Shown in pieces: positions 33,186 to 44,939 of a DNA stretch of 64,000 bases (position 1 is the first letter of the stretch; every line of letters begins with the position of its first letter). The translations under genes were made by a program, and so were the position numbers. The notes under the pieces were generated by a model that searched no databases, had not been told where the DNA came from, and worked only from the letters and a program-made list of their open reading frames with translations. The DNA comes from Dugong dugon (lineage: Eukaryota; Chordata; Mammalia; Sirenia; Dugongidae): positions 1 to 64,000 of the forward strand of contig JASCZL010000064.1 of NCBI GenBank assembly GCA_030035585.1, given 5' to 3'.

Positions 33186-34248
33186 TTTACTTCTGAGTGA
33201 GTTCAGTTATTAAGCCTATATTTTTTTAATATATATTTATGTCAAATAGTTAGCTATTTTAAATACAATGCAACACAATCACGGAGAAATATCAAAATCA
33301 GTCAAAAATCTTAGAGAATTAAAACTATAAATCATCACTGGCCTTTAAACTGCATGCTTCCTATTCACGGAAGGATGATAGGTCGTATCTCATATTAGTA
33401 ATAGCTGTAGAAATACATTTTTCATGTAAGTATAAGAGCTGTTAAGTCTATTTTATTTTACAGGTGCTTGTAAAAGATGTCACAGTAGCTATTATACTCT
33501 TCAGGGTTCTTGGTTTAAATCAACAAAAACTAAGCAAGCATAAAATGGCTTTATTGGAGGAATGTCAGAAAGCTCACATTATTGACAGAAAGGTAGTTGA
33601 AACAGTTTTTGAGATGAAAAGGAAGGAAGTGAAGCCTGGCAGAAGAAGCCTCTCCCAAAGTGACATCTCCATAACAGTCTACCTGGAGTGTGCTGCTGCC
33701 CTTTCCATGGGTGATGGCCACCATCACTAGAAACTTCGGTCACCAGACACTGTTCTAGTGCTCTGCTACGGCAACTCGTTATGAATGCGTTCCAGTTATT
33801 GCCCCTACACCCACATGAATCGTTCCCAACTCAGAGTCAGGATGAGCATCTAACAGGTGGTGCCTTGATCATATATAGGACATGGAAAGAATACTGGGCT
33901 ACTTGTACCTTTCACAATTCAGAGTAGTGCCATGCTTCCCCCAAATATTGACACAATGGAAGAATCCATCAACATATGTGATTGGGATACTATGCAGCAA
34001 ATATTATTTAATAAAAGCATAATATAGCCATGTATACTGCTTATTTAAAGCCGTTTTCCTAATTAATTTTGAAGATTAAGATATAAATATTTTGTTTCTA
34101 TCTATGAACAAAACTTACAGAAATCAACTGTTAAACATCTGAACAAAATGACTTCTTGGATTCTCTGTGAGAGTGAAAATTTTCTGCTTACTGCCTCCAA
34201 AGAAACACATTTCCACTACATTAAGTTATAAGGGGAATTTAATATATC
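33186..34248. other. Unassigned, includes an 88-codon frame
   Basis: The open frame at 33464-33730 follows an acceptor-like TTTTATTTTACAG and reads as ordinary, non-simple protein sequence (EECQKAHIIDRKVVETVFEM), but I recognise no domain. The 33540-33900 stretch is less AT-rich than its flanks. It may be a DNA-transposon or retrogene relic; nothing proves a gene. Confidence 0.3.
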
Positions 34249-34700
34249 TGTATTAGTTTCTCAGGGCTTCTGTAACAGAGTATCCCAAACTGGTGGCTTA
34301 AAATAACAGAAATTAATCTTCCACAGTTCTGAAGGATAGATGTCCAAAATAAAGGTGTCGGCAAAGTCATTCTTCCTCTGAATGCTTAAGGAAAGAATCT
34401 GTTACGTGCCTGTCTCCTAGCTTCCAGTGGTTGTCAGCAATCCTGGAAGTACTTTGGCTTACAGCTGTGTCATTCCAATTTCTGTCACATGGTTGTTTCC
34501 TCCTTGCTTGTCTGTATGTCCTCTCCTCTTCATATAAGGCTACCAGTCATATTGGATTTAGAACGCCACTGTAATTCAGTATGAACTCATTTTAACAACT
34601 AATCACATCGGCAATGATCTTATTTCCAAATAAGTTCACGTGTACCTGAGTTTAAGACTGCAACATATTTCTGGGGTGACAAAATTCATCTTACACTACA
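34249..34700 (-). mobile_element. MLT1-like MaLR LTR, near full length
   Basis: Minus strand order from TGTAGTGTAAGATGAATT to an end complementary to TGTATTAGTTTCTCAGGGCT. CACATGGTTGTTTCCTCCTT and CCAGTCATATTGGATTTAGA are MLT1 blocks. No target duplication remains. Confidence 0.82.
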
Positions 34701-34705
34701 TCCTA

Positions 34706-35272
34706 GGAAAAAGTATATTTAAAATATCAAAAACAAAGAAAAGTAGTTGAATATTCTTTATAGTTTTAGATAAGGGATATCAAATGTACCCTATTTGAGG
34801 AAATAAAATTACACAATTTTCCAAACCATTCAAACATTATTTTATAATGTATGATAAAATATAAAGCATGAAAATTGTTACCCCAGACACCTTTTTTTCT
34901 AAAGCACAGATTGAAACAATTGAGTTCTACTAGTCATCAGATGTTACCTGTATGGTACAGTCATTTATGTAGACTTATCAAGATAGGAATGGTAATTCAG
35001 TAAAGGAAGTTAAATCAGCTAGTACATTTGAATGTTCATAGCCAGTTTACTACTGGTAATGACAAAATAATGTGAAAATGGTAAATGGTAACTATTTCAC
35101 AGATGGAGAGGGAGAATTAAATCAGCAGATGGCTTATATAGCAATGAAAAGTCATTTGTAGTTAGAGCACAGTTGCTGATAATATAAATTTTTGGAAAAT
35201 TAAGAATCAAAGAATAAAACTGTTGAGCTATTTCAAATCTCCACAAGTTAGTGTAGTAGAAAAAATTGAAGG
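34706..35272. other. AT-rich stretch, nothing recognised
   Basis: No repeat or exon recognised before the L1 start. Confidence 0.4.
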
Positions 35273-35285
35273 AAAAAAAAAAAAA

Positions 35286-36144
35286 CCTAACCTATGAGCT
35301 GCAGATATTTGACAAAGGCCCAAAATCTGTTAATTGGGGAAAAGACAGTGTTTTTAGCAAATGGTGCTGGCATAACTGGATATGCAACTGCAAAAAAAGG
35401 AACAAGACTCATACCTCATACCACACACAAAAACTAACTCAAAATGGATCAAAGACCCAAATATAAAATCTAAAACGATAAAGATCATGGAAGAAAAAAT
35501 AAGGACAATGCTAAGAGCCCTGATATATGGCATAAAAAGAATACAAAACATTACTAACAATGCACAAATAACAGAAGAGAAACTAGATAGCTGGGAGCTC
35601 CTAAAAATCAAACACTTATGCTCATCAAAAGACTTCACCAAAAGATTAAAAGACAACCTACAGACTGGGAAAAAAAATTGGCTACGACAAATCCAATAAG
35701 CGTCTAATCTCTAAAATCTATGAGATACGGCAAAACCTCAACAACAAACAGACAATAACCCAGTTAAAAAATGGCAAAGGATATCAACAGGCACTTCACC
35801 AAAGAAGACATTGAGGCGGCTAACAGACACGTGAGGAAATGCTCTCGATTGTTAGCCACCAGAGAAATGCAAATCAAAACTACAATGAGATAACATCTCA
35901 TCCCAACAAGGTTAGTATTAATCCAAAAAATGCAAAATAATAAATGTTGGAGAGGTTGTGGAGAGACCAGAACACTTATACGTTGCTGATGGGAATGTAA
36001 CATGATACAACCATTTTGGAAATCTATTTGGTGCTTCCTTGAAAAGCTAGAAATAGAAGTACCATACGATCCAGCAATCCTGCTCCTTGGAATATATCCT
36101 AGCGAAATAAGAGCCGTCGCACAAATAGATATATGCACACCCAT
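35286..36144 (+). mobile_element. L1 3' end, part 1 (ORF2 C-terminal region)
   Basis: 5'-truncated L1, younger than the other L1 pieces here. Frames show L1 ORF2 C-terminal order: LQIFDKGPKS, FSKWCWHNW, then IKHLCSSKDF and CLVTNNRE-type antisense counterparts. Stops and shifts break the frame. A run of 13 A (35273-35285) precedes the start. It is cut at 36144 by a solo LTR and resumes at 36656. Confidence 0.9.
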
Positions 36145-36650
36145 TGTCTTAACCATCTAGTGCTGCTATAACAGAAATACTGCAAGTGGATGGCTTTAAA
36201 AAACAGAAATTTATTCTTTCACAGTCTAGTAGGTTACAAGTCCAAATTCAGGGTGTCACCTCCAGGGGAAGGCTTTCTCTGTTGGCTCTGTAGGAAGGTC
36301 CTTGTCATCAGTCTTCCCTTGGTCTGGGAGCATCTCAGCACAGGAAACTCAGGTTCAAAGGACGTGCTCTGCTCGCGGCACTGCTTTCTTGGTGGTGTGA
36401 GGTTCCCATGTGTCTCTGCTCACTTCCCTCTTTTATATCTCAAAAGAAATTGGCTCAAGACACTATCCAATCTTGTCTACCTCATCAGTATAACTGCTGC
36501 TAATGCCATTTTATTAGATCATAGTGATTGAATTTACAACACATAAGGAAATCACATCATATTACAATGGTACACAATTATACAACACTGGGAATCATGA
36601 CCCAGCCAAGCTGACAGACATTTTTGGGGGACACAATTCAATCCATGACA
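36145..36650 (-). mobile_element. MaLR-like solo LTR (type A) inside L1
   Basis: 506 bp, with a perfect 5-bp duplication, CCCAT, at 36140-36144 and 36651-36655. The L1 reads straight on across it, so the LTR landed after the L1. Confidence 0.96.
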
Positions 36651-36655
36651 CCCAT

Positions 36656-37868
36656 GTTCATTGCAGCACTGTTCACAACAGCAAATGATGGAAACAACCT
36701 AGATGCCTATTAACGGATGAAGGGATAAACCAATAATGGCATATTCACACAATGGAATACTACCCAACGATAAAGAACAACGATGACTCTTCGAAACGTC
36801 TCATAACATGGAGGAATCTGGAAGGCATTATGCTGAGTGAAATTAGTCAGTTGCAAAAGGACAAATATTGTATAAGACCACTATTATAAGAACACAAGAA
36901 GTGATTTAAACACAGAAGAAAACACTCTTTGATGGTGGCGAAGGAAATGGGTATTAACTAACTAGATAGTAGACAAGAATTACCTTAGGTGAAGGGAAGG
37001 ACAACCCACAATACAGGTGAAGTCAGCACAACTGGACTAAACCAAAAGCTAAGAAGTTTCCTGAATGCAACCAAACACTTTGAGGGACAGAGTATCAGGG
37101 ACAGGGGTCTGGGGACCATGGTTTCAGTGGACATCTAGGTCAATTGGCATAACAAAGTTTATTAAGAAAATGTTCTGCATCCCACTTTGGTGAGGGGTGT
37201 ATGGGGTCTTAAAAGCTAGCAAAAGGCTATCTAAGATACATCAATTGGTCCCAACCCACCTGGAGCAAAGGCAAATGAAGAACACCAAAGACCCAAGGAA
37301 AATATTAGCCCAAAAGACAGAAAGGGCCACATAAACCAGAAGACTCTATCAGCCTGAGACCAGAAGATCTAGATGGTGCCTGGCTACCGTCAATGACTGC
37401 CCTGTCAAGGAACGCAACAGAGACTCCCTGAGGGAGCAGGACAAAATGGAGTGCAGAACTCAAATTCTAGTAAAAGACCAGACTTAATGGTCTGCCTGAG
37501 ACTGGAGGGACCTCGGGAGACATGGCCCCCAGACTCTCCATTAGCCCAAAACTGAAACCATTCCCGAAGCCAACTCTTTAGACAAAGGTTACACTGGACT
37601 ATGGGACATAAAATGATACTTGTAAGAGAGTGCTTCTTAGCTCATGTAGATGTATGAGACTAATTGGGCAGCTCTCGTCTGGAGATGAGATAAGAAGGCA
37701 AAAAGGGACAGGAACTGGTTGAATGGACACAGGAAATCTGAGGTGAAAAGGAGCAGTGTGCTGTCACATTATAGGGAGAGCAGTCAGGGTCACAAAGCAA
37801 TGTGTGTATAAATTTTTTTATGAGAAACTGACTTGAACTGTAAACTTTCATTTAAAGCACAATTAAAA
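36656..37868 (+). mobile_element. L1 3' end, part 2 (ORF2 end and 3' UTR)
   Basis: Resumes the L1 with TTCATTGCAGCACTGTTCAC, then ACAATGGAATACTACCC and ATGGAGGAATCTGGAAGGCA near the end of ORF2. A long 3' UTR follows, to TTTCATTTAAAGCACAATTA and an A-rich tail with AATAATAAT. No target duplication found. Confidence 0.88.
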
Positions 37869-37933
37869 AATAATAATAATTTAAGATACATGGGTTTGGG
37901 GCACATCTTTCAATAATTTTCTTTTCTCTCCAC

Positions 37934-38272
37934 TATCGTTGTTGTTAGCTGCCCTCAAGTCAGCTCACAGCGACCCCATGTACAATGGAGGAAATGCTGC
38001 TGTCTTGCGCTTTCCCCATGATCAATAGCAGATCCTACCATTGTGATCCAAGGGGTCTTCATTGGTGGAGTTTTGAAAGTAGATTGCCAAGCCTTTCTTC
38101 CTAGTCCATTGTAGTCTGGAAGTTTTCCTGGAACCTGTTCAGCATCAAGCAAAAGGCAAGGCTCCACTGACAGATGGGTGGTAATTGTGCATGAGATACA
38201 TTGGCCTGGAATAAACCCGTGTCTCCAGCATGAAAGTCAGTACTTGTAACACTGAACCACCATTGCAACTCC
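37934..38272 (-). mobile_element. tRNA-Gly-type SINE with RTE tail
   Basis: Minus-strand head ATGGTGGTTCAGTG resembles the start of tRNA-Gly; a B-box-like GGGTTTATTCC is read at 38218-38208. Body colinear with 9325-9667. Tail ends GGGCAGCTAACAACAACGAT. Confidence 0.85.
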
Positions 38273-38367
38273 TATCATTAGTTTGCTTTTATTTTGTCTC
38301 CTCTAATGCTACTTTTTACAAATGCATTAATTAAAAGCACATTCCATATATAAGCTCAATTATGGAC

Positions 38368-38570
38368 ATAAAACCAAAAGTCAAGCCTATTTCCATAGAG
38401 TCAATTCTGAGTCATAGCCATCTCACGTGTTAAAGAGTAGAACTGATCCACAAGGTTTTCTTGACTGTAATCTTTAGGGCAGCAGATATCCAGGCCTTTT
38501 ATTCTGCAGCGCCACCAGGTGGGTTGAAACCACCAATCTTCTGGTTAGTAGTTGAGTGCAAACCCTTTTC
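38368..38570 (-). mobile_element. AfroSINE, long form, old
   Basis: CTGTAATCTTTAGGGCAGCA and GCGCCACCAGGTGGGTT belong to the long form. Diverged, no clean duplication. Confidence 0.85.
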
Positions 38571-38574
38571 TGCC

Positions 38575-39500
38575 ATGACATTTAAGTTAAAAGGATATTC
38601 AAATATTTAAGTTAAAAATGAGTAAAATTTAAAATGATATTTAAAATGTCAAAGATAATAATATTTCAGCTCAAATGTGAACTCATAAAACTTTGAAAAG
38701 GGTTTGTAGGGATTTTATTTTTCATGAAATTAGTGATGATTAAGACTGCATCAGAAAATATAAAAAAGTTGTGAGACTCATTTGAAATAAAAAAATAAAA
38801 CTTTTACTACCTAGAGACAAATTTACACATATGCATTTGGTGTTATTTGTATGTTTAATTTACATATTAATTACAATATTAATAAGTACTTTTAATGTAC
38901 ATATAATTGCAACATTAGTTTATTGCACCCAGAAAATATAACATATGTACACTGACTCAACTATTTCTAGGAGATGGATTATTTATTTTATATTCATCAC
39001 TTTTCTCTTTCCTATATACTGTAATTTGAAATTATCAAACACATACAAAATTCTTAAATTTGGATGTTCTTCTAGTATTATAAAATAAAATGTATTATTA
39101 TTCACATTGATGTACTTTGTATTAAAACATTTACCCTAAAAAGAAACATAACAGATTCATGCACTGGCCATTTAACCCCTCCACATTAATATTCATTAAT
39201 ACTAAATTTTATTTTTGGAACACAAATTGGGCACAAAATAGACGCTGTTTCTTTTTACAACTAAGCATGCACTTTAGCCGTTTTCCACTATCATACTTTA
39301 CAGTACCTTGATCTGGGGCATAAAAGCTAGCAAAGGATTTGCACTTGGAAGACTGCATCTCTCTAGTTTACTGAAACACAATAAGTGCTATTATTTCCAA
39401 GAATAACCCTAATATATATTAGCATAAAGTGGTACTCAACTTTTTTGTTTCTCTTTGTTTACTAGTCAGCAGTACAACACTAGAAGATAAAGAAAGGCAA
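38575..39500. other. AT-rich stretch, nothing recognised
   Basis: No repeat or exon recognised. Confidence 0.4.
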
Positions 39501-39504
39501 GAAT

Positions 39505-39600
39505 CACGTCTACTTTAACCATGACTGTATTCCCCCTTTTGTGTGAAGTACAGTAGGTGCTCCATGATTACTTGTCAAAAGAATGAATGAGTTACTAAGT
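39505..39600 (+). mobile_element. L2 3' end fragment
   Basis: AGTAGGTGCTCCATGATTA, then TTGTCAAAAGAATGAATGAG: the L2 3' end in sense orientation. Confidence 0.65.
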
Positions 39601-41272
39601 TCTAGTCATTCACAGAGAATAAAAGAAGCTTTGTGTGTTCACTTTTTGAAGTCTCTTTAATCAACTACCAGAACAATGTAGACTACTTGGGTGGAATTTA
39701 CATTCCTGCATATACTATTACATAAATCCTGTACTCTGTTGTCAATTTTATTTTACCGTCATTTATTGTTATTGTTGTGTGCTGTTGAGTCTACATAACA
39801 AATAATTGCATAAACTTTGTTTCTCAGAATTGATTAACCACATGCCTAGCTATGAGCCAAATGAATCCAAATACACAATTTAGTTACACTGTTGAGGAGC
39901 AAATATAGTTTTACATACAACATAAAGAATTATAAAACACAAGTCTTTTTTAACAATATTCTGTAAACAAAAACTTATTTTTGTCATCCAAGGATGACCT
40001 GACCTGACTGGCCTGAGTCCTGTTCTGTCTTCCTGTGACAAACAGCTCAGCAATCAATCATAGCTCATGGGAGCTGCTTGGATCCTTTTTCCTATTATAT
40101 ATAAAGTAGTTTTTTATTTTTTTCCCAATGTACTGGACCCAAGCACATCCACACACGTGTCTAACAAATTACAGTGTCTGAATACTATAGGGATCAAAAT
40201 GTTGTATTTCAATACAAAACTCAAAAGACAAATGACCTAAGACTGATGTTATGTTTTACAAAACAGTTCTAACTATGGCCCACGTAGATGTAAGTATACT
40301 CCAGCCATGTCTTGACTTTTATCCAATTAATCTAACTTTTTGTTCCAAAGTAAGCCTTAAAATGGCAATTTTTCTGTGTTAAGTCAGTCACATTGCTTAT
40401 TGAAAAGAAAGACAAGGACAAAGGAGAATTTCCAGAAAAGAAATGACCTGCAAAAAGAGAGGGAAATTCCTAATAAAGATGATAGTTTTGAATCACATTT
40501 TTTTTTTTTAATTACAAACAAGTAGGCCAGCTACTTTTTTTTTTTTTCCCAGTGTCTTGAAAACTAGTCCTTAAATTGCCTAGAGTAACGTAAGAGTGAC
40601 AATGCTATTTATTTAGGAACTCTAAATGAACTTGTCTGAATATGCTTCAGAGTGAAGTAATCACATGGCACTCCACATATCTAATGTTTGTTCCTTCTGC
40701 AGTTGTCCTGTTTGTTATTCAAACAGACACAGACAATTTAGCTCCCCAGGAGAGCTTTTTTGGCACAAAACGGTAAAAGTTTGCTTTATTCTAAAGTACA
40801 TAAAACAACAGAGTAAATGGCAGCCAAGAAGAGGAAGTCGTGACTACTGGCAGGCACACTGTCACTCACCTTTTTCTAGTGAATTAATTTGCCATGAACA
40901 TCAGAAATAGCATCCTTCGTGTCAGAGCAAAACCGTTAGATCACCATCCAGAGAATGGACAGGAATTACGTAGACATCTAGGAACTCTAATGCCACAGTA
41001 ATTACAGTCTTCCGTAACTGAATGGCTCAGGAGTCTTACTCATCTGTTGTTTTAACTGATGGACATCTGTCTGTTTAATCTGCAGCCCCTGTGTGGTTAT
41101 TTAAAATGCCAACAGATGCAAGAGAGTCAAAGAGGGTGAAACTAAGTTTAAATGAGAAAAGTTTGGCTGGTAACAGAAATGAAGTTAGATTAGATAGAAA
41201 GATGATAGCGAGAGAGAGATAATTTATTACACATAGTTATTCAGTGCTCATCTATCCTTCCGTTTACACTGC
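39601..41272. other. Mostly unrecognised; possible conserved non-coding block
   Basis: A short SINE-tail-like piece lies at 39762-39797 (TTATTGTTGTGTGCTGTTGA). T runs at 40498-40511 and 40535-40548. From 40560 to 41110 the sequence is more balanced in base content and free of repeats I know; no exon evidence. Confidence 0.35.
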
Positions 41273-41282
41273 CTCTGACACC

Positions 41283-41500
41283 AAAAGCCAAAAGCCAAGC
41301 CAGCTTCCATCAAGTTAAAATTCCAACCCATGGCAACCACGTGTGTGCGGAGTAGAACTGCTCCGTAGGGTTTTCAATCAAGGCTGTGACCTTTCAGAAG
41401 CAGATCACCAGGCCTTTTTTCCAAGGCACCTCTGGGTGGGTTCAAATCCTCATCTGTTCAGTTAGTAGTTGAGTATTTAACCATTTGCACCACCCAGGGA
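41283..41500 (-). mobile_element. AfroSINE, long form
   Basis: Long form with GACCTTTCAGAAGCAGATC in the middle and a CACCCAGGGA head. Flanked by CTCTGACACC (41273-41282) and CTCTGGCACC (41501-41510), a target duplication with one mismatch. Confidence 0.92.
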
Positions 41501-41510
41501 CTCTGGCACC

Positions 41511-42720
41511 CGAGTAGGACTTTATTAACTTGTGCTCATGGGTAGTGTAATAGCATCTATTGAGGTTCCCCTGGCTCTCATTTCTGCCCTCAGTCTATCT
41601 TCCACATCAAAACCAAAAAAAAAAAAAAAATCCCATAATAACACTATAACAATGTCGCTTCAAAAGAAGGGTCATGAAACTTTAAAATTTGGTGCAGATG
41701 AGCTGTGTTTTCTTTCTACACTTACCATGTGCTTTCCTTGTGAAATGCCTCTTCTGGTGACCTCCCCTGTCTTCCCTTTTTGAAATCCTAGTTATTCTGC
41801 AAGGCCCAGATCATATGTATTTCATGTAAGCACAATGAGATTTGCAGGAGATAGGAGGAGACTCTTCATTTTGTTTTGCATTGTTCACTGTTTATAAGTG
41901 TGCTGTATGTGAATTATCCATTCTTTCTTACCTTATATTGTTAACGAGAGGTTGAAAGTGGTGGAGAAAGATGTTCTTTCTTTCCAAGCTTTTGCAGAGT
42001 ATTTCATGAGTTTCCAATCTTTGCTTGTTCACTTAGATGGAAAAATATATATATATGTATATATGAATTAAAACACTGTGAAATTTGTCTTACTGAAACA
42101 TTTTCAGTTACTTAAAAGACAAATAAGATGATCATTTTCTCTCTCACCAGGCAACTTCCCTTCAAATGACTTTGTAATGTCACTGAATATAGAGCTCTGC
42201 TGAGCAGGGAATAGAAACATTGATGTCTGTGGAAACGTGCTAAAGAACTCCTTGACATTTTGTGTCTGGCACTGTAAGGAAGTTTACTTACGAAAAAGTT
42301 TTTTGTGATGCTCATCAGGCATCAAATGTTCTATTTTTTTCTTACAAAAATAAAATAATTATGTGCAGCGGTGTACATGTATATATCTGAGTAGAAAGAA
42401 AACCAGTGGGAAATGAGGGCAAGAACTAGAGAAGTGTTACTTTTTTTATTTTCTATCATCTTGAGGCTTGACAGAGAAAAAGGATTAAGTAGAAATAAAA
42501 TAATTTTCTGACTACAAATCTGTAAATCAGGGGTTAAAAGAGAATATTGAGATCCTACTAAAATAGAGTGTTTCCTTTAACACTACTCATGCAATCCGTT
42601 TTCTAATGCCGATTAAGCTACACAAAATGTATCCCAAATAGCCCACTTTGCAGTCGACCCGCCCTTATGATCCTTCATTATGCTGTCACCATCTTACAGT
42701 TGGACTCCTGCAAGAGTCTG
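41511..42720. other. Nothing firmly recognised
   Basis: An A run at 41607-41623 and a (TA)n patch at 42045-42064. GCAAGGCCCAGATCATATGT (about 41800) is weakly L2-like. Confidence 0.35.
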
Positions 42721-42724
42721 AGAA

Positions 42725-43735
42725 GTGGAAAATCCTGCTTCCCGTCTTTCCTTCTCAAAACTATTTGCTACCTGGCAAAGTGATCTTGGTGAAACAGCAT
42801 CATGTCTTCAGCAAGGGAGAAAGCATGCCACTCCTGTGGTCAAAAGCCTCCAGATTTGTTCCCCAGAATCTCAAACACTTGATCATTACTACATGATCTT
42901 CCTCATATCTGCTTCTCTGAAATTATTACCTCCCAATCGTCCTGTCAGGCCCTCTGCTCGGGTCAAACTGGAATCATTGCCATTCCTCAGAAACACACTA
43001 CCTGGAAAGTTCCTGTCAAAGACTTCCTCCTGACTATTCACTCCCTGGTTTCATTCCTGCCTCTCTTCAGGTGGCTCCATTTCAGTCTTCTCATATCTCT
43101 CTTTTAAGACAGAGCATTCTTCTCCCAGAAACCCTAACACAGTATCTTCCTTTATTGTTATGTTAACACAATTTCCACCTGAGACTACAGTATACAAACA
43201 ATAATAAGATTACATCTCTTCCTAGTCAACTTCCTTCTCCAGTGGCTGCTTCCCATTGCACTAAAATGAAATCCACATGCTTTTTCAGTGGAAAAAGACA
43301 TCATATATGATATGGATCATTCCCATATCTCTGTACTACTCATCACACACCCTTGTAACTATTCACTAATGTTGCTCCAGCCATTCCGATTTTCTTACAT
43401 GTTTTGAACTTACAAAACTAGTTCCTTTTTAAAGGTCTTTATATTCATTTGTCCTCTGCATAGCTTATTCTCTCATTATATTCAGGTCTAGTGACATTTC
43501 TTTATTGAGGCCTGCCTTAATCACAGAATTAAAATACAACTTCAAATCATTCTCTATCGCCTTATCTTGATTATTAATTTTTCATGGCATTTATACTTAC
43601 TTTATACGTACACAGCTATATTATTTTATTTCTGTGCACCTCAATAAAATGAGAATAGGAGCTTTGGTTCTTTGGGTTACCACTACATTTTGGCTCTTAA
43701 TAGGGGCTCAATAAATACGTTGAATGAAAAAATGA
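42725..43735 (+). mobile_element. L2 3' region, decayed
   Basis: L2 order in sense: AGTGATCTTGGTGAAACAGC, AAAGCCTCCAGATTTGTT, CCAGTGGCTGCTTCCCATTG, CTTGTAACTATTCACTAATG, and the terminal GGGGCTCAATAAATACGTTG. The two halves (42725-43060 and 43200-43735) may be separate copies. Confidence 0.65.
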
Positions 43736-44198
43736 TCAAGGTATTCATAAATGATTTTCTTTAAACGCTACACATGAAAGATTGACAGGAACACATGATT
43801 CTAATTGACTCAGAATTATGTCACTTTTGAAGAATTATGTATTTTTTCCTCATGCGAAAAAGAAATTTGACTTGGCATCTCGCTTGGGCAATTCAATTTG
43901 GTGTGACATGTGATTAAGGAAAAAATAGATAACATATAGCTTCAACAAAAAAATTAATAAAAGATCTTCCTGATCTGACATTACAATTGTAGCATTGTAA
44001 GGTACAAACATAAAGAAGGCAGATCAGATAACAGTCGTATAAGATTCTCAACACAAGAACTTTCTTTATGTGTCCATTTAGTTCTGACACCATTTTTTCC
44101 TTTGGCTCTCTTCTTCCCTCGCAGAACGTCCCCACCCTGAATTAGAAGCCCTTTGCTAAATGCAACCAGAACATCTTGTGTCCTCTACCAAAATGTTT
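43736..44198. other. AT-rich stretch, nothing recognised
   Basis: No repeat or exon recognised. Confidence 0.4.
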
Positions 44199-44415
44199 AA
44201 AGCAAAATCAAACCAGTTGTCATGGAGTTGATTCTGACTCATGGCAAACCCATGTGTTGCAGAGTAGAATCATGCTCCATAAAGTTTTCAGTGGCTGTAA
44301 GATTTCAGATATAGTTAGCCAAGACTCTCTTCTGAGGTGCCTCTGGGTGAGTTCAAACTGCTAACCTTTCAGATAACAACCTGCTGTGTAACCATTTGCG
44401 TCACCTAGGGACTCC
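44199..44415 (-). mobile_element. AfroSINE, long form, old
   Basis: Tail CAGTTGTCATGGAGTTGATT, long-form middle (GATTTCAGATATAGTTAGCC), head ending CACCTAGGGACTCC. Confidence 0.88.
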
Positions 44416-44732
44416 ACCCAAATAGTTATTTCACTTTATTTTACCTGCTTGTTGAAGTTTCTTTCTTCCTCTAACAGTTGGTTGCCTATGAAGCAAATGT
44501 ATCTTATGCTTCTAGGCCTCTCATTTGCTGGGCCATTTTCAAGGCCCTGGTTATTGAGTATTGATAGATGAAAGATCATTTAAAATTCGTCTCTGTACAT
44601 TAAATCTTGAAATGCCCTGAATTCTTATCGATGGTATAAGAAATAATCTTGATAGGAGTTTTACCAAATTTAACAACAAATCTAAAATGTATGTGATGTT
44701 AGGAATAATCAGTTCAAAACCTGATATAAAAT

Positions 44733-44936
44733 TTGGTGGCACTACAGTTAAGCTCTTGCTGCTAATCAAAAGGCTAGCGATTCATACCCACCAGCTGTTC
44801 CACAAGAGAAAGACATGGAGATCTGCTCCCATAAAGATTACAGCCTAGAAAACCCTATGGGGTGGTTCTACTTTATTACATGGGTCACTATGAGTCAAAA
44901 CTTGACTCAACAGCACCTAACGACAACAATAATAAA
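44733..44936 (+). mobile_element. AfroSINE, long form
   Basis: Head GGTGGCACTACAGTTAAGC, middle GGAGATCTGCTCCCATAAAG, tail GCACCTAACGACAACAATAA. Confidence 0.9.
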
Positions 44937-44939
44937 CTA

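Noticed and set aside
35764..36156. 130-codon minus-strand frame
   Set aside because: Antisense shadow of L1 ORF2.
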